Assembly: GCA_017458865.1 (NCBI GenBank)
Contig: JAFSZW010000339.1
Coordinates: 1-16,154 of the forward strand
DNA: 16,154 nt
Direction: 5' to 3'
DNA from: Clostridia bacterium
GTDB lineage: Bacteria; Bacillota; Clostridia; Christensenellales; Aristaeellaceae
The position numbers and the translations under genes were made by a program. The stretch's first letter is position 1. Every line of letters starts with the position of its first letter. The notes under the pieces are model-generated. The model did no database searches. It was not told where the DNA came from and saw only the letters and a list, made by a program, of their open reading frames with translations. Shown in pieces: positions 1 through 6,457 of this stretch.

Positions 1-1
1 G

Positions 2-568
2 GATGCTGCCATGGTGGATGCGTACATCGGGCTGAATGCGGAGCAGCAGCACAGCTTTGCCGAGACGCTTTCGGCATATATGAAAGGCACCAGTGATGAG
101 CTGCCGGAGATGCTGAATGAGAAGGAACGGGTGCACTTTGGGGATGTCCGCCGTCTGATTCGTCTGGCAGAGCGCGTTTCGCGTCTTGCCATGGGGCTTT
201 GTGCCCTGCTGGTCGTGGCGCTGGCCTGGCTTTCCCGCACAAGTGGGCGCATCCTGCGGGCGGTTTCCGTGGGCTTTGCTGCAGGTCTGGCCGGTATTGC
301 CGCGTTTGCAGCCTGGGCAGCGACACATTTTTCAACGGCATTTGTGGGGATGCACCGCTTTCTGTTTACCAATGATTTCTGGCAGATGGACCCGAGAACG
401 GATATCGTTATTCGGATCATGCCTGCTGGCCTGTTTGAACAGGCGGCGCTTCGCTGTCTCAGGCAGGCTGCCGTGCAGGGTGCGGTGATCCTTGCTTTGC
501 TGACTGTGCTTTATTTTTTCATGAGGAGACTGATCAGGCAATGGGTGAAAGAACCGGAAGCTGGTTGA
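2..568 (+). CDS. Lit/TIGR01906-family integral membrane protein (5' end outside window)
   Basis: The frame is open to the left edge, so the gene is truncated by the window; the ATG at 11 is probably internal. Counting from that ATG, three hydrophobic segments are visible (about residues 57-74, 84-106 and 153-171), preceded by a soluble stretch ending in LNEKERVHFGDVRRL. The block HRFLFTNDFW with DPRTD and a following IMP is typical of the TIGR01906/PF07314 family. From memory, this family includes Lit, the lipoprotein intramolecular transacylase, whose two essential histidines are about 72 residues apart. Here H42 and H115 are 73 apart in the matching contexts, which supports a Lit-like fold and would leave roughly 40 N-terminal residues, including the first membrane helix, outside the window. 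The transacylase activity is inference. The stop codon lies inside the 5' end of tsaD, so the two are probably co-transcribed. Confidence 0.75.
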   Translation, partial: DAAMVDAYIGLNAEQQHSFAETLSAYMKGTSDELPEMLNEKERVHFGDVRRLIRLAERVSRLAMGLCALLVVALAWLSRTSGRILRAVSVGFAAGLAGIAAFAAWAATHFSTAFVGMHRFLFTNDFWQMDPRTDIVIRIMPAGLFEQAALRCLRQAAVQGAVILALLTVLYFFMRRLIRQWVKEPEAG

Positions 569-1614
569 GTGAGATGGAAAGGCGTGCAGATGCGCTGATT
601 GAGCGCAGGCACGCGGTTATCCTGGCGATTGAGTCGAGCTGTGATGAAACTGCGGCTGCCATCGTGGCGGATGGACGCGAGGTCAGATCCTCCATCATTG
701 CGTCCCAGATTCCGCTGCATGCCATGTATGGCGGCGTAGTCCCGGAGATTGCATCGCGCAAGCATGTGGAGAGCGTGGACCCGGTAGTCAGAGAGGCACT
801 GTCTCAGGCGAATCTGACACTGGCGGATGTGGATGCGATTGCGGTCACATACGGGCCGGGACTGGTCGGTGCACTCCTGGTCGGCGTTGCCTATGCAAAG
901 GCGCTGGCATATGCGGAGAACAAGCCGCTCATCCCGGTAAATCATATTGAAGGACATGTCAGCGCGAACTATATCGCGCACCCGGACCTTGAACCTCCCT
1001 TTGTCTGCCTGATCGCATCCGGCGGACACTCTCACATCGTCCGGGTGGATGATTACGGGGCCTATACTCTCCTGGGGCAGACGATGGATGATGCCGCAGG
1101 TGAGGCGTTTGATAAGGCTGCGCGTGTCCTGAATCTGCCGTATCCCGGAGGACCTCTTCTTGACAAACTGTCCAAAGAGGGAAATCCCATGGCACTGCAG
1201 CTGCCGCATGTGAAGATCAGCGGACGGTATGATTACAGTTTTTCGGGCCTCAAGACAGCCCTGATCAACCGGGTGCATGCGCTCAGACAAAAGGGCGAGG
1301 ACATTCCGGCTGCAGATATCGCCGCCAGTTTCCAGCATGCGGTTGTGGAACTGCTGAGCGATAAGGCCATTCTGGCAGCACTGGATACCGGTGCTGAAAC
1401 GGTTGCTCTGGCCGGTGGTGTGGCCAGCAACTCAGGACTGCGGGCTGCCATGGCACGAAAGTGCGAGCAGCACGGCCTGCGCCTGTTGATGCCCCCGCCG
1501 ATTCTCTGCACGGACAATGCCGCGATGATCGGCAGTGCTGCATATTACCGTCTGATGAAACGCGAACTGGCGGATCTGGATCTCAATGCCTGTCCATCTC
1601 TTAGATTGGTATAA
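541..1614 (+). CDS. tsaD: tRNA N6-adenosine threonylcarbamoyltransferase TsaD
   Basis: Transfers the threonylcarbamoyl group from TC-AMP to A37 of ANN-decoding tRNAs, working in the cytoplasm with TsaB and TsaE. The 357-residue protein shows the ASKHA signature ILAIESSCDET (about residues 27-37), the iron-binding HxxxH pair H135/H139 in NHIEGH, GPGLVGALLVG (105-115), GEAFDKAARVL (187-197), SFSGLKTAL (233-241), AGGVASNSGLR (291-301) and the metal ligand D325 in CTDNAAM. Start: the ATG at 541 has AGGAG 13 bases upstream and overlaps the previous gene by 28 bases. It gives about 20 residues ahead of the conserved core, more than usual, so the ATG at 574 is an alternative. tsaB, tsaE and rimI often sit next to tsaD in Clostridia but are not in view. 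Function is very sure. Confidence 0.97.
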   Translation: MGERTGSWLSEMERRADALIERRHAVILAIESSCDETAAAIVADGREVRSSIIASQIPLHAMYGGVVPEIASRKHVESVDPVVREALSQANLTLADVDAIAVTYGPGLVGALLVGVAYAKALAYAENKPLIPVNHIEGHVSANYIAHPDLEPPFVCLIASGGHSHIVRVDDYGAYTLLGQTMDDAAGEAFDKAARVLNLPYPGGPLLDKLSKEGNPMALQLPHVKISGRYDYSFSGLKTALINRVHALRQKGEDIPAADIAASFQHAVVELLSDKAILAALDTGAETVALAGGVASNSGLRAAMARKCEQHGLRLLMPPPILCTDNAAMIGSAAYYRLMKRELADLDLNACPSLRLV

Positions 1615-1618
1615 TACT

Positions 1619-1663
1619 CGCCCTAATTGTTAAAAATGTTACAATTTGTTAACAATTAGGGCG
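1619..1663. terminator. 15-bp perfect inverted repeat just after tsaD, possible terminator
   Basis: CGCCCTAATTGTTAA (1619-1633) is repeated exactly in reverse complement at 1649-1663, with a 15-base loop. It begins five bases after the tsaD stop, so it may end the tsaD transcript. However, the stem top is AT-rich and the following bases (ATTTCTG) are not a clean T-run. The AATTGTTAA/TTAACAATT half sites are also part of the AT-rich repeat family flanking the DnaA boxes, so it may belong to that structure instead. Confidence 0.5.
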
Positions 1664-1689
1664 ATTTCTGTAACAATTAGCGGCAAAAG

Positions 1690-1830
1690 TTATCCACAAC
1701 CTGTGGATGTCTGAAAACTGCATTTGTGGAAAACCTGGTCGGTTTTTGGCGAAAAAGCGGCAGAATACGGGGGAAAACTCCGAATAATCTGTGGACAACT
1801 CTGTTGAAAAGTGGATAAACCGGTGGATAA
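1690..1830. other. Cluster of DnaA-box-like 9-mers (origin-like)
   Basis: Against the consensus TTATCCACA there is one perfect box on the + strand at 1690-1698. On the - strand there are single-mismatch boxes at 1725-1733 (TTTTCCACA), 1790-1798 (TTGTCCACA), 1810-1818 (TTATCCACT) and 1822-1830 (TTATCCACC), and a two-mismatch box at 1702-1710. Six such sites in 141 bases is far above what chance allows, and five of the six point the same way. The 11-mer GGAAAACCTGG also occurs twice (1728-1738 and 1836-1846). Bacterial origins combine such a cluster with an adjacent AT-rich unwinding element, and AT-rich repeats lie on both sides here. It could be the chromosomal origin or a secondary DnaA-titrating or regulatory locus. 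No dnaA or dnaN is in view, and the genes on both sides point the same way. Confidence 0.65.
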
Positions 1831-1863
1831 CCCTGGGAAAACCTGGCGGGAAAGTTGTTAACA

Positions 1864-1885
1864 TTTGTAACAATTTTGTAACAAT
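1864..1885. repeat. AT-rich 11-bp tandem repeat TTTGTAACAAT x2
   Basis: Two exact, adjacent copies of TTTGTAACAAT. The core TGTAACAATT also occurs at 1669-1678 on the other side of the DnaA-box cluster, and related TTGTTAAC words occur at 1647-1654 and 1855-1862. The arrangement resembles an AT-rich unwinding element next to DnaA boxes; that function is inference. Confidence 0.6.
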
Positions 1886-1893
1886 TTCAGATC

Positions 1894-1912
1894 GACTCAG
1901 GAGTCTTTTTTT
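1894..1912 (+). terminator. Short hairpin with T7 tract
   Basis: GACTC-AG-GAGTC is followed at once by seven Ts. Only four pairs can form around a four-base loop, which is weak for an intrinsic terminator, but the T-tract placement is right for + strand transcription. It lies at the right edge of the origin-like segment. Confidence 0.3.
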
Positions 1913-2325
1913 GGCGGACGGATGATGACGCCTGATTCAGGATGAGCTGACTGAAATCTCCAAATCAAGATAATTATACGGGATTGAACGAAATAATCAG
2001 AAACACCAGGCTAAATCGGAGAAGCCAGTTCTGACAAGAAAGGGCATTCAGAAAACAGACCAAAAGTCTAAATGCCTTCTGACGCCTTTTCCGGCGGTCT
2101 TTGGAAGGATTCGCTGAAAACCGGAGTGGACAAGACACTGCCTGTCCCCGAATAGCATTCCTCCGGGCTATCTGGGACGTTGTGGTCAGTGTTCTGATTT
2201 GTATATCTGCCGGATCGCGGCGAAGAGGCGGCCTGGGAACGCGACAGGTGTGTGTCGGACGGAGGTTTCCCACGAGAACTGAATGGATGATTCTCACAGC
2301 GACAGAGAAAGGGAGGAACGGAAAA
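1913..2325. other. 413-base stretch without a supported gene (VanZ upstream region)
   Basis: No reading frame here has a ribosome binding site plus recognisable protein. The VanZ frame stays open back to a TTG at 2101, but that extension looks non-coding. One possible RNA hairpin is visible: AGAA/TTCT and GGCATT/AATGCC pair at 2037-2048 and 2071-2080, with an inner AGAC/GTCT stem at 2057-2060 and 2066-2069. A weak promoter-like pair, TTGTGG (2180-2185) and TATATC (2202-2207) with 16 bases between, could serve the VanZ gene. I recognise no known riboswitch class. Confidence 0.45.
2311..2316 (+). promoter_or_regulatory. Ribosome binding site deciding the VanZ GTG start
   Basis: GGGAGG lies nine bases upstream of the GTG at 2326. 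The only nearby in-frame ATG (2287) and the far upstream TTG (2101) have no comparable site, so the GTG is preferred. Confidence 0.7.
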
Positions 2326-3648
2326 GTGTCTGACAAACGGAAAAAGACATCTTTGCAGATTGTGCTGGGATGTGCCTTTTTTGTCTATCTGGTGACGCTT
2401 TTCTGGTATACCATCCTGAGTCGGAATGTCGGGTATTATCCTGGCAGGTTTGAACTGTTCTGGTCATATAAGCTGTGGTTTGGCGGCAGCAGGTCAAATG
2501 GGGTTCAAATCCTGGCCAATATAGCCATGTTTGTACCGCTCGGCTTCCTTATGGCGGTCAAATGGCAGGACAGGTCATGGGAAACATACCTCCTGGTGAT
2601 CCTTGTATCGCTTGTCGTATCTGCGGCCATTGAAACAGCACAGTTTACCCTGATGAGAGGCACATTTGAATTTGACGACCTCTGCAGCAACATCGCAGGT
2701 GCTGTCCTGGGCGCAACAGTGTATCGGCTCTTTCAGCAGATTTTCCCGGACAGGTTCGCCGCATCTGCGTTGTATTCTGCATGCTTTGGTATAGTGATAT
2801 TCTGCATCGCCGTGTTTTTGCGAACGGCGTGTGGGAGCAATGGATCGGTGAGCCCACTCTCTCAGGGGTTTTGCTTTCAGGTCGAGGGAGCGGCAGTTGA
2901 GGAGGACCGGCTGCGCCTGAGCGGCGTGGGTTTCTGGTATGGACAGGGACCGACAGGGTATACACTTGTGCTGAAGTCTGCAGAGACGGGAAAACAGGTT
3001 CGACTTGAGACAACGTGCGGTATTTTGTCCCCGGATGTGGCAGATTATTTCCACAGGGAGGATCTGAAAGCCGGTTTTGAGGCCGTCGGAGATGGAATAA
3101 GGACCGGCGAAGAATATGAAATCATGCTTGATTTCGGCCTGTTTCGAAGGGTCAGCACCGGAATATACCTGACTGTCCAGCCGAGTGCGGATGGGGACAG
3201 TGACGCAGACATTCACTATATGCCAGATGCTGTGTTCCGGCCTGTGGACTGTGGGGGAACGGCACTTGAGGAAATTGCAGTAAAAGGCGTTCTGCGGCTT
3301 TTCAGTCCGGAGCAGCATGTCTATGTTTACTGGTATGATGGAAAACTCTACTGGATTGCAGAGGATGGTTTCAACTTTGAGGCAGATGGATCTACCAGGC
3401 TGGAGATGATCCTTTACACTACGGAAACGGAGAAACTGTCTCAAAAGAGCCGGGATGCGGGCAACCTGTATGATACGTATGGTGTTTACTTTGAAAAGAA
3501 TGAACTCAAGGGAGACTTTGGCAGATACAGGGTTTGCGCCCGGGAAGTGCCAGAGGATTATATCATCACCTCAATTAAAACAGGATACTATCAAGGCGGC
3601 TGGGTCTGGCAGGCGTCTTTCTGGCCGGTGTTTGATTTTGCCCGCTGA
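2326..3648 (+). CDS. VanZ-domain membrane protein with large C-terminal extension
   Basis: A 440-residue protein from the GTG start. Residues 1-140 carry the VanZ-like domain: a first helix at about 11-29, NIAMFVPLGFL (65-75), a helix at about 88-109 ending in AIETAQ, and DDLCSNIAGAVLGA (117-130). Another helix lies at about 146-166. The remaining 270 or so residues are soluble, rich in aromatic and acidic residues, and probably face outside; they include segments such as HVYVYWYDGKLYWIAEDGFNF and end in QASFWPVFDFAR. Most stand-alone VanZ proteins are about 150-200 residues, so this is a fusion. The VanZ family takes its name from teicoplanin resistance, but most members have no proven role; the neighbour downstream is a cell-wall hydrolase, which suggests an envelope or surface-glycan function by context only. 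I do not recognise the C-terminal region. Confidence 0.85.
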   Translation: MSDKRKKTSLQIVLGCAFFVYLVTLFWYTILSRNVGYYPGRFELFWSYKLWFGGSRSNGVQILANIAMFVPLGFLMAVKWQDRSWETYLLVILVSLVVSAAIETAQFTLMRGTFEFDDLCSNIAGAVLGATVYRLFQQIFPDRFAASALYSACFGIVIFCIAVFLRTACGSNGSVSPLSQGFCFQVEGAAVEEDRLRLSGVGFWYGQGPTGYTLVLKSAETGKQVRLETTCGILSPDVADYFHREDLKAGFEAVGDGIRTGEEYEIMLDFGLFRRVSTGIYLTVQPSADGDSDADIHYMPDAVFRPVDCGGTALEEIAVKGVLRLFSPEQHVYVYWYDGKLYWIAEDGFNFEADGSTRLEMILYTTETEKLSQKSRDAGNLYDTYGVYFEKNELKGDFGRYRVCAREVPEDYIITSIKTGYYQGGWVWQASFWPVFDFAR

Positions 3649-3738
3649 GGCTGCAATGTGCATATGAGGCGCCCGGATGCGGGCGTACTGGGGGTTCAGA
3701 AACAATCCGCACTGATGACGGTAGAACAGAGGGAACGC

Positions 3739-4893
3739 ATGATTCAAAGAGCGCATGTCCTGAGCGGTATAGACCGCATTGAGCAGGCAGATGAGATCCT
3801 ACGGGGCAGGCGGATTGGTCTTATGACCAACCAGACGGGGGTAAACCATGAACTGCGGTCAACAATAGATATCCTGCATAAACGGTATCACCTGAGCGCG
3901 CTTTTTGCCGTTGAGCACGGGATTCGCGGAGATGCGCAGGCAGGGATGAGGATAGACGATCAGGTGGACCCGGAGACCGGCATACCGGTTTACAGTACAT
4001 ACGGGCAACAGGCCAGAGTGACGGATGAGATGCTGGATGCCTTTGATGTGCTTGTATTTGACATCCAGGATGTCGGCGCCAGATTCTATACGTACATCTA
4101 TTCCCTGGCTGATATGATGCAGGTCTGTGCCCGTGCCGGGAAACCGCTGGTTGTGCTTGACAGGATAAATCCGCTCGGGGGTGTGCGGCGCTGCGGGACA
4201 ATGCTGGATCCTGCATTCGCCTCGTTTGTGGGGCGATATGAGCTGCCGACGCAGTACGGCATGACCATAGGGGAATATGCGGGATATGTAAAGGCGTATC
4301 TGAGGCTCCACATGACGCTTGTGGTGGTGCCCCTTACGGGCTGGCAGCGCGCGCAGTGCCTGGATGAGACGGACTTGCCGTGGGTTGCACCATCGCCCAA
4401 CTGTGCGGATCTGGCAACGGCGCTGTGCTATATCGGCACATGCATTTTTGAGGGAACGAATATCAGTGAGGGACGGGGGACGACGCAGCCGTTTCAGGTG
4501 ATTGGTGCACCATTCCTGAACGGTGCTGCGCTTGAGGCAGCGCTTAACCGGCTTTATCTGCCGGGCGTGCATTACCGGCGGACATCATTCAGGCCGACAT
4601 TCAGCAAATATGCCGGGGAGACCTGCTTCGGCGTGCAGATGCATGTTGTGGACAGGGACATATTTGATTCGTTTTCCTGCGGCATTCACCTGATGGATGC
4701 CGTGAGGGAGCAGGCGGGGGATAAGTTTGAATTCCTGCAGGCAGAGGAAAACAAAGGGTACTTTATAGACCGCCTCCTCGGGACGGATATGTACCGCAGG
4801 GGTTTTCTGGATGCATATGGCATGGTCAATACCTACTGGCCAGGCGTTGAGGCGTTTGGCCTGAAGATCAAGCCGTATCTGCTGTATGACTGA
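3739..4893 (+). CDS. namZ: DUF1343/NamZ-family exo-beta-N-acetylmuramidase
   Basis: The family (Bacillus subtilis NamZ/YbbC) removes terminal MurNAc from the non-reducing ends of peptidoglycan glycans during wall turnover. From this start the protein has 384 residues: GRRIGLMTNQTGV (23-35), VEHGIRGDAQAG (58-69), VFDIQDVGARFYTYIYSL (106-123), LDRINPLGG (140-148), APSPN (217-221) and EGTNISEGRGTTQPF (238-252), with the closing FGLKIKPYLLYD. Start choice: the ATG at 3739 has AGAGGG five bases upstream and puts the conserved core close to the N-terminus. The frame is open further back, and GTG 3658 (with GAGG seven bases upstream), ATG 3664 and ATG 3715 are alternatives. None of these starts gives a signal peptide, unlike the secreted Bacillus protein, so this copy may act in the cytoplasm. 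It follows the VanZ gene closely and is probably co-transcribed with it. Confidence 0.9.
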   Translation: MIQRAHVLSGIDRIEQADEILRGRRIGLMTNQTGVNHELRSTIDILHKRYHLSALFAVEHGIRGDAQAGMRIDDQVDPETGIPVYSTYGQQARVTDEMLDAFDVLVFDIQDVGARFYTYIYSLADMMQVCARAGKPLVVLDRINPLGGVRRCGTMLDPAFASFVGRYELPTQYGMTIGEYAGYVKAYLRLHMTLVVVPLTGWQRAQCLDETDLPWVAPSPNCADLATALCYIGTCIFEGTNISEGRGTTQPFQVIGAPFLNGAALEAALNRLYLPGVHYRRTSFRPTFSKYAGETCFGVQMHVVDRDIFDSFSCGIHLMDAVREQAGDKFEFLQAEENKGYFIDRLLGTDMYRRGFLDAYGMVNTYWPGVEAFGLKIKPYLLYD

Positions 4894-4966
4894 GCCGGGA
4901 TGAAAAACAAATGGCAGGTGTACGGACTGGGCAGGGGGCGCCGGCAGGCGGGAAGGGACAGATAAT

Positions 4967-5992
4967 ATGAGTGGCAGGAAACGCGCTTTCCTGATCGGCA
5001 GTTACGCCGCTCCTGGAATGCCGGGGATTATGAGCGCAGTGCTGGATGAGGAGCGCGGAACGCTCAGCGTGGCACCTGAGTGCTGCGAAACGGAAAATCC
5101 GTCATGGCTGCATATGCACCCGAACGGCACAGCGCTGTATGCGGTGGAGGAACGGGAACGCGCCGGAAACATCGTACAGCTTGAGAAGGACCGGAATGGG
5201 TGGCGTCTGTGCCAGCGGCAGCCGGTGGAGGACGCACCGTGCCATATTTCAATGGATGAACGGCAGGCGTATCTTTTTGTCAGCAACTATTTTTCGGGTT
5301 CACTGAGCGTATTCCGCCTTGGCGGGGATGGAGCCATTCTTGAGCAGACGGCGCTGATCCGGCACACCGGTCATGGCGTGGATTCGGTCCGCCAGGAAGG
5401 ACCGCATGTCCACTCGACGCTCTGCATGGATGACCTGGTCTATACTGCGGATCTGGGACTGGACGCGGTATTTGTGTATCGGCTGAACCGGTCAGAGGGT
5501 ACGCTTGAGGCAGTCGGACGGATTGCGCTTGAACCCGGTGCAGGTCCGCGGCACATGGTGAGGGTTCCCGGTCATCCGGAGCTCCTGTATGTGGTCGGTG
5601 AACTGAGCGGGAATATTTACAGGCTGGACAGGAAAGCGTGCATCTGTCTTAACAGTCAGCGCATTATCCCGGAGGATGAACTGAGGGAAGTCCGGGCAAG
5701 CGCGGTTAAGACGACAGGCGATACGGTATATATCGGCTGCCGGGAACGGAATGCCGTCGTGCAGTTTACGGTTTGTCCGGACGGCAGCCTCGGCATGAGA
5801 TCCGTTCACAGCCATTCAGGAAAGACACCCCGGGATGTCTTTATGGACAGGAACTGGGCAATCACGGCCGACCAGGATTCATTTGGCCTTACGCTGTTCA
5901 GGCGGACAGGCATGGAACTGACCCCGGTCTGCTTTTGCGAGACACCGGGGATCCGTCCATCCTGCATTGTCCCGCTGGAAGAGCAGGCATGA
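4967..5992 (+). CDS. Lactonase-family beta-propeller protein (6-phosphogluconolactonase-like, YkgB/Pgl type)
   Basis: A 341-residue protein of the PF10282 type, in which seven beta blades form a propeller. Family hallmarks visible are IGSYA near the N-terminus (10-14), PSWLHMHPNG followed by LYAVEE (45-62), CHISMDERQAYLFVSNYFSGSLSVF (92-116), the histidine-rich GPHVHS (145-150), VYTADLGLDAVFVYRL (158-173) and GAGPRHM (191-197). Characterised relatives hydrolyse 6-phosphogluconolactone in the oxidative pentose phosphate pathway, but many relatives have unknown substrates and no zwf or gnd gene is nearby, so the substrate is open. No signal peptide is seen. The ATG at 4967 has GGAAGGGA eight bases upstream. 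It sits 73 bases after the muramidase gene on the same strand, so a shared transcript is possible. Confidence 0.85.
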   Translation: MSGRKRAFLIGSYAAPGMPGIMSAVLDEERGTLSVAPECCETENPSWLHMHPNGTALYAVEERERAGNIVQLEKDRNGWRLCQRQPVEDAPCHISMDERQAYLFVSNYFSGSLSVFRLGGDGAILEQTALIRHTGHGVDSVRQEGPHVHSTLCMDDLVYTADLGLDAVFVYRLNRSEGTLEAVGRIALEPGAGPRHMVRVPGHPELLYVVGELSGNIYRLDRKACICLNSQRIIPEDELREVRASAVKTTGDTVYIGCRERNAVVQFTVCPDGSLGMRSVHSHSGKTPRDVFMDRNWAITADQDSFGLTLFRRTGMELTPVCFCETPGIRPSCIVPLEEQA

Positions 5993-6095
5993 GACCGGAC
6001 AAATTGCGGATCATTATCCTGATTCGTGTTTTTGCCGGGAGCCGGGGTGATGAAAGCCGGCAGTGACAGAGGCGGAAAACGGGCCATTTGATGTG

Positions 6096-6109
6096 GATTT
6101 CCTGAAATC
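6096..6109. promoter_or_regulatory. Dyad GATTTC-CT-GAAATC upstream of the ilv promoter
   Basis: A perfect 6-bp inverted repeat with a two-base centre, ending six bases before the -35 box. It could be an operator. It resembles the CodY motif AATTTTCWGAAAATT at 10 of 15 positions, which is too weak to name the regulator, although CodY commonly controls ilv genes in this phylum. Confidence 0.35.
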
Positions 6110-6115
6110 ATGTGC

Positions 6116-6144
6116 TTGACAGCGGAAAAAGCACGTGATAATAT
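6116..6144 (+). promoter_or_regulatory. Sigma-A promoter of the ilv operon
   Basis: A perfect -35 TTGACA (6116-6121) is followed after 17 bases by TAATAT (6139-6144). Transcription would start around 6150, which places the whole T-box leader in the transcript. Confidence 0.8.
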
Positions 6145-6149
6145 ATCGC

Positions 6150-6406
6150 AAGGTTCGCGATGACGAGGAAAAAACTGCGGGATACTGGACAGCGAGGAAG
6201 GAATGGTGGAAGCCTTCTGCAGATGAGCGCAGACAATAGTCCCCTCTGAGCAGCGGGCTGAACGGTTCGGTCAGACTGAACCCAGTAGGCTTGCCGGGTG
6301 GCCCGTTACAGCCGTAAGGAATGAACCATTCCGGAGTGTGCGTTGCACAGAAATTAGGTGGTACCGCGAGTCATTCGCCCTAAGAGGGAGGATGGCTGTT
6401 TTTTTT
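6150..6406 (+). promoter_or_regulatory. T-box leader of the ilvBNCD operon, probable valine (GUC) specifier
   Basis: All parts of a tRNA-sensing T-box riboswitch are present. Stem I starts at GACGAGG (6163-6168 region); GAGG (6165-6168) pairs with CCTC (6243-6246) and CTGCG (6175-6179) pairs with CGCAG (6228-6232). The distal GGAATGGTGGAAGCC element lies at 6200-6214, and a CCCGTTACAG stem III element at 6302-6311. The T-box core AGGTGGTACCGCG is at 6356-6368. The specifier loop between the two pairings reads ACAATAGTC; GTC at 6239-6241 is the best codon reading and would sense tRNA-Val. Leucine CTC lies inside the lower pairing and is less likely. The UGGU bulge fits a tRNA with discriminator A. 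Uncharged tRNA should stabilise the antiterminator and switch on the operon. Confidence 0.93.
6370..6406 (+). terminator. Regulated intrinsic terminator of the ilv T-box
   Basis: The arm 6370-6381 pairs with AGGGAGGATGGC (6385-6396), 12 positions with two G-U pairs and one mismatch, over a three-base loop, followed by TG and eight Ts. The T-box core lies directly upstream and would compete with this stem as the antiterminator. Confidence 0.9.
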
Positions 6407-6457
6407 CCACTTGATCACTGGATGCGCTATGCCAATAAAGAAAAAGGGTGAACAGAT

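Noticed and set aside
511..1338. 275-codon - strand open frame opposite tsaD
   Set aside because: tsaD on the + strand has all family motifs; the antisense translation is Cys/Arg/His-rich shadow sequence.
2101..2325. N-terminal extension of the VanZ protein from a TTG codon
   Set aside because: No ribosome binding site, non-family sequence, and a good GGGAGG-GTG start exists at 2326.
2326..3648. Glycopeptide (teicoplanin) resistance gene
   Set aside because: VanZ-like domains are widespread; no vanHAX or two-component genes are nearby, so resistance is not supported.
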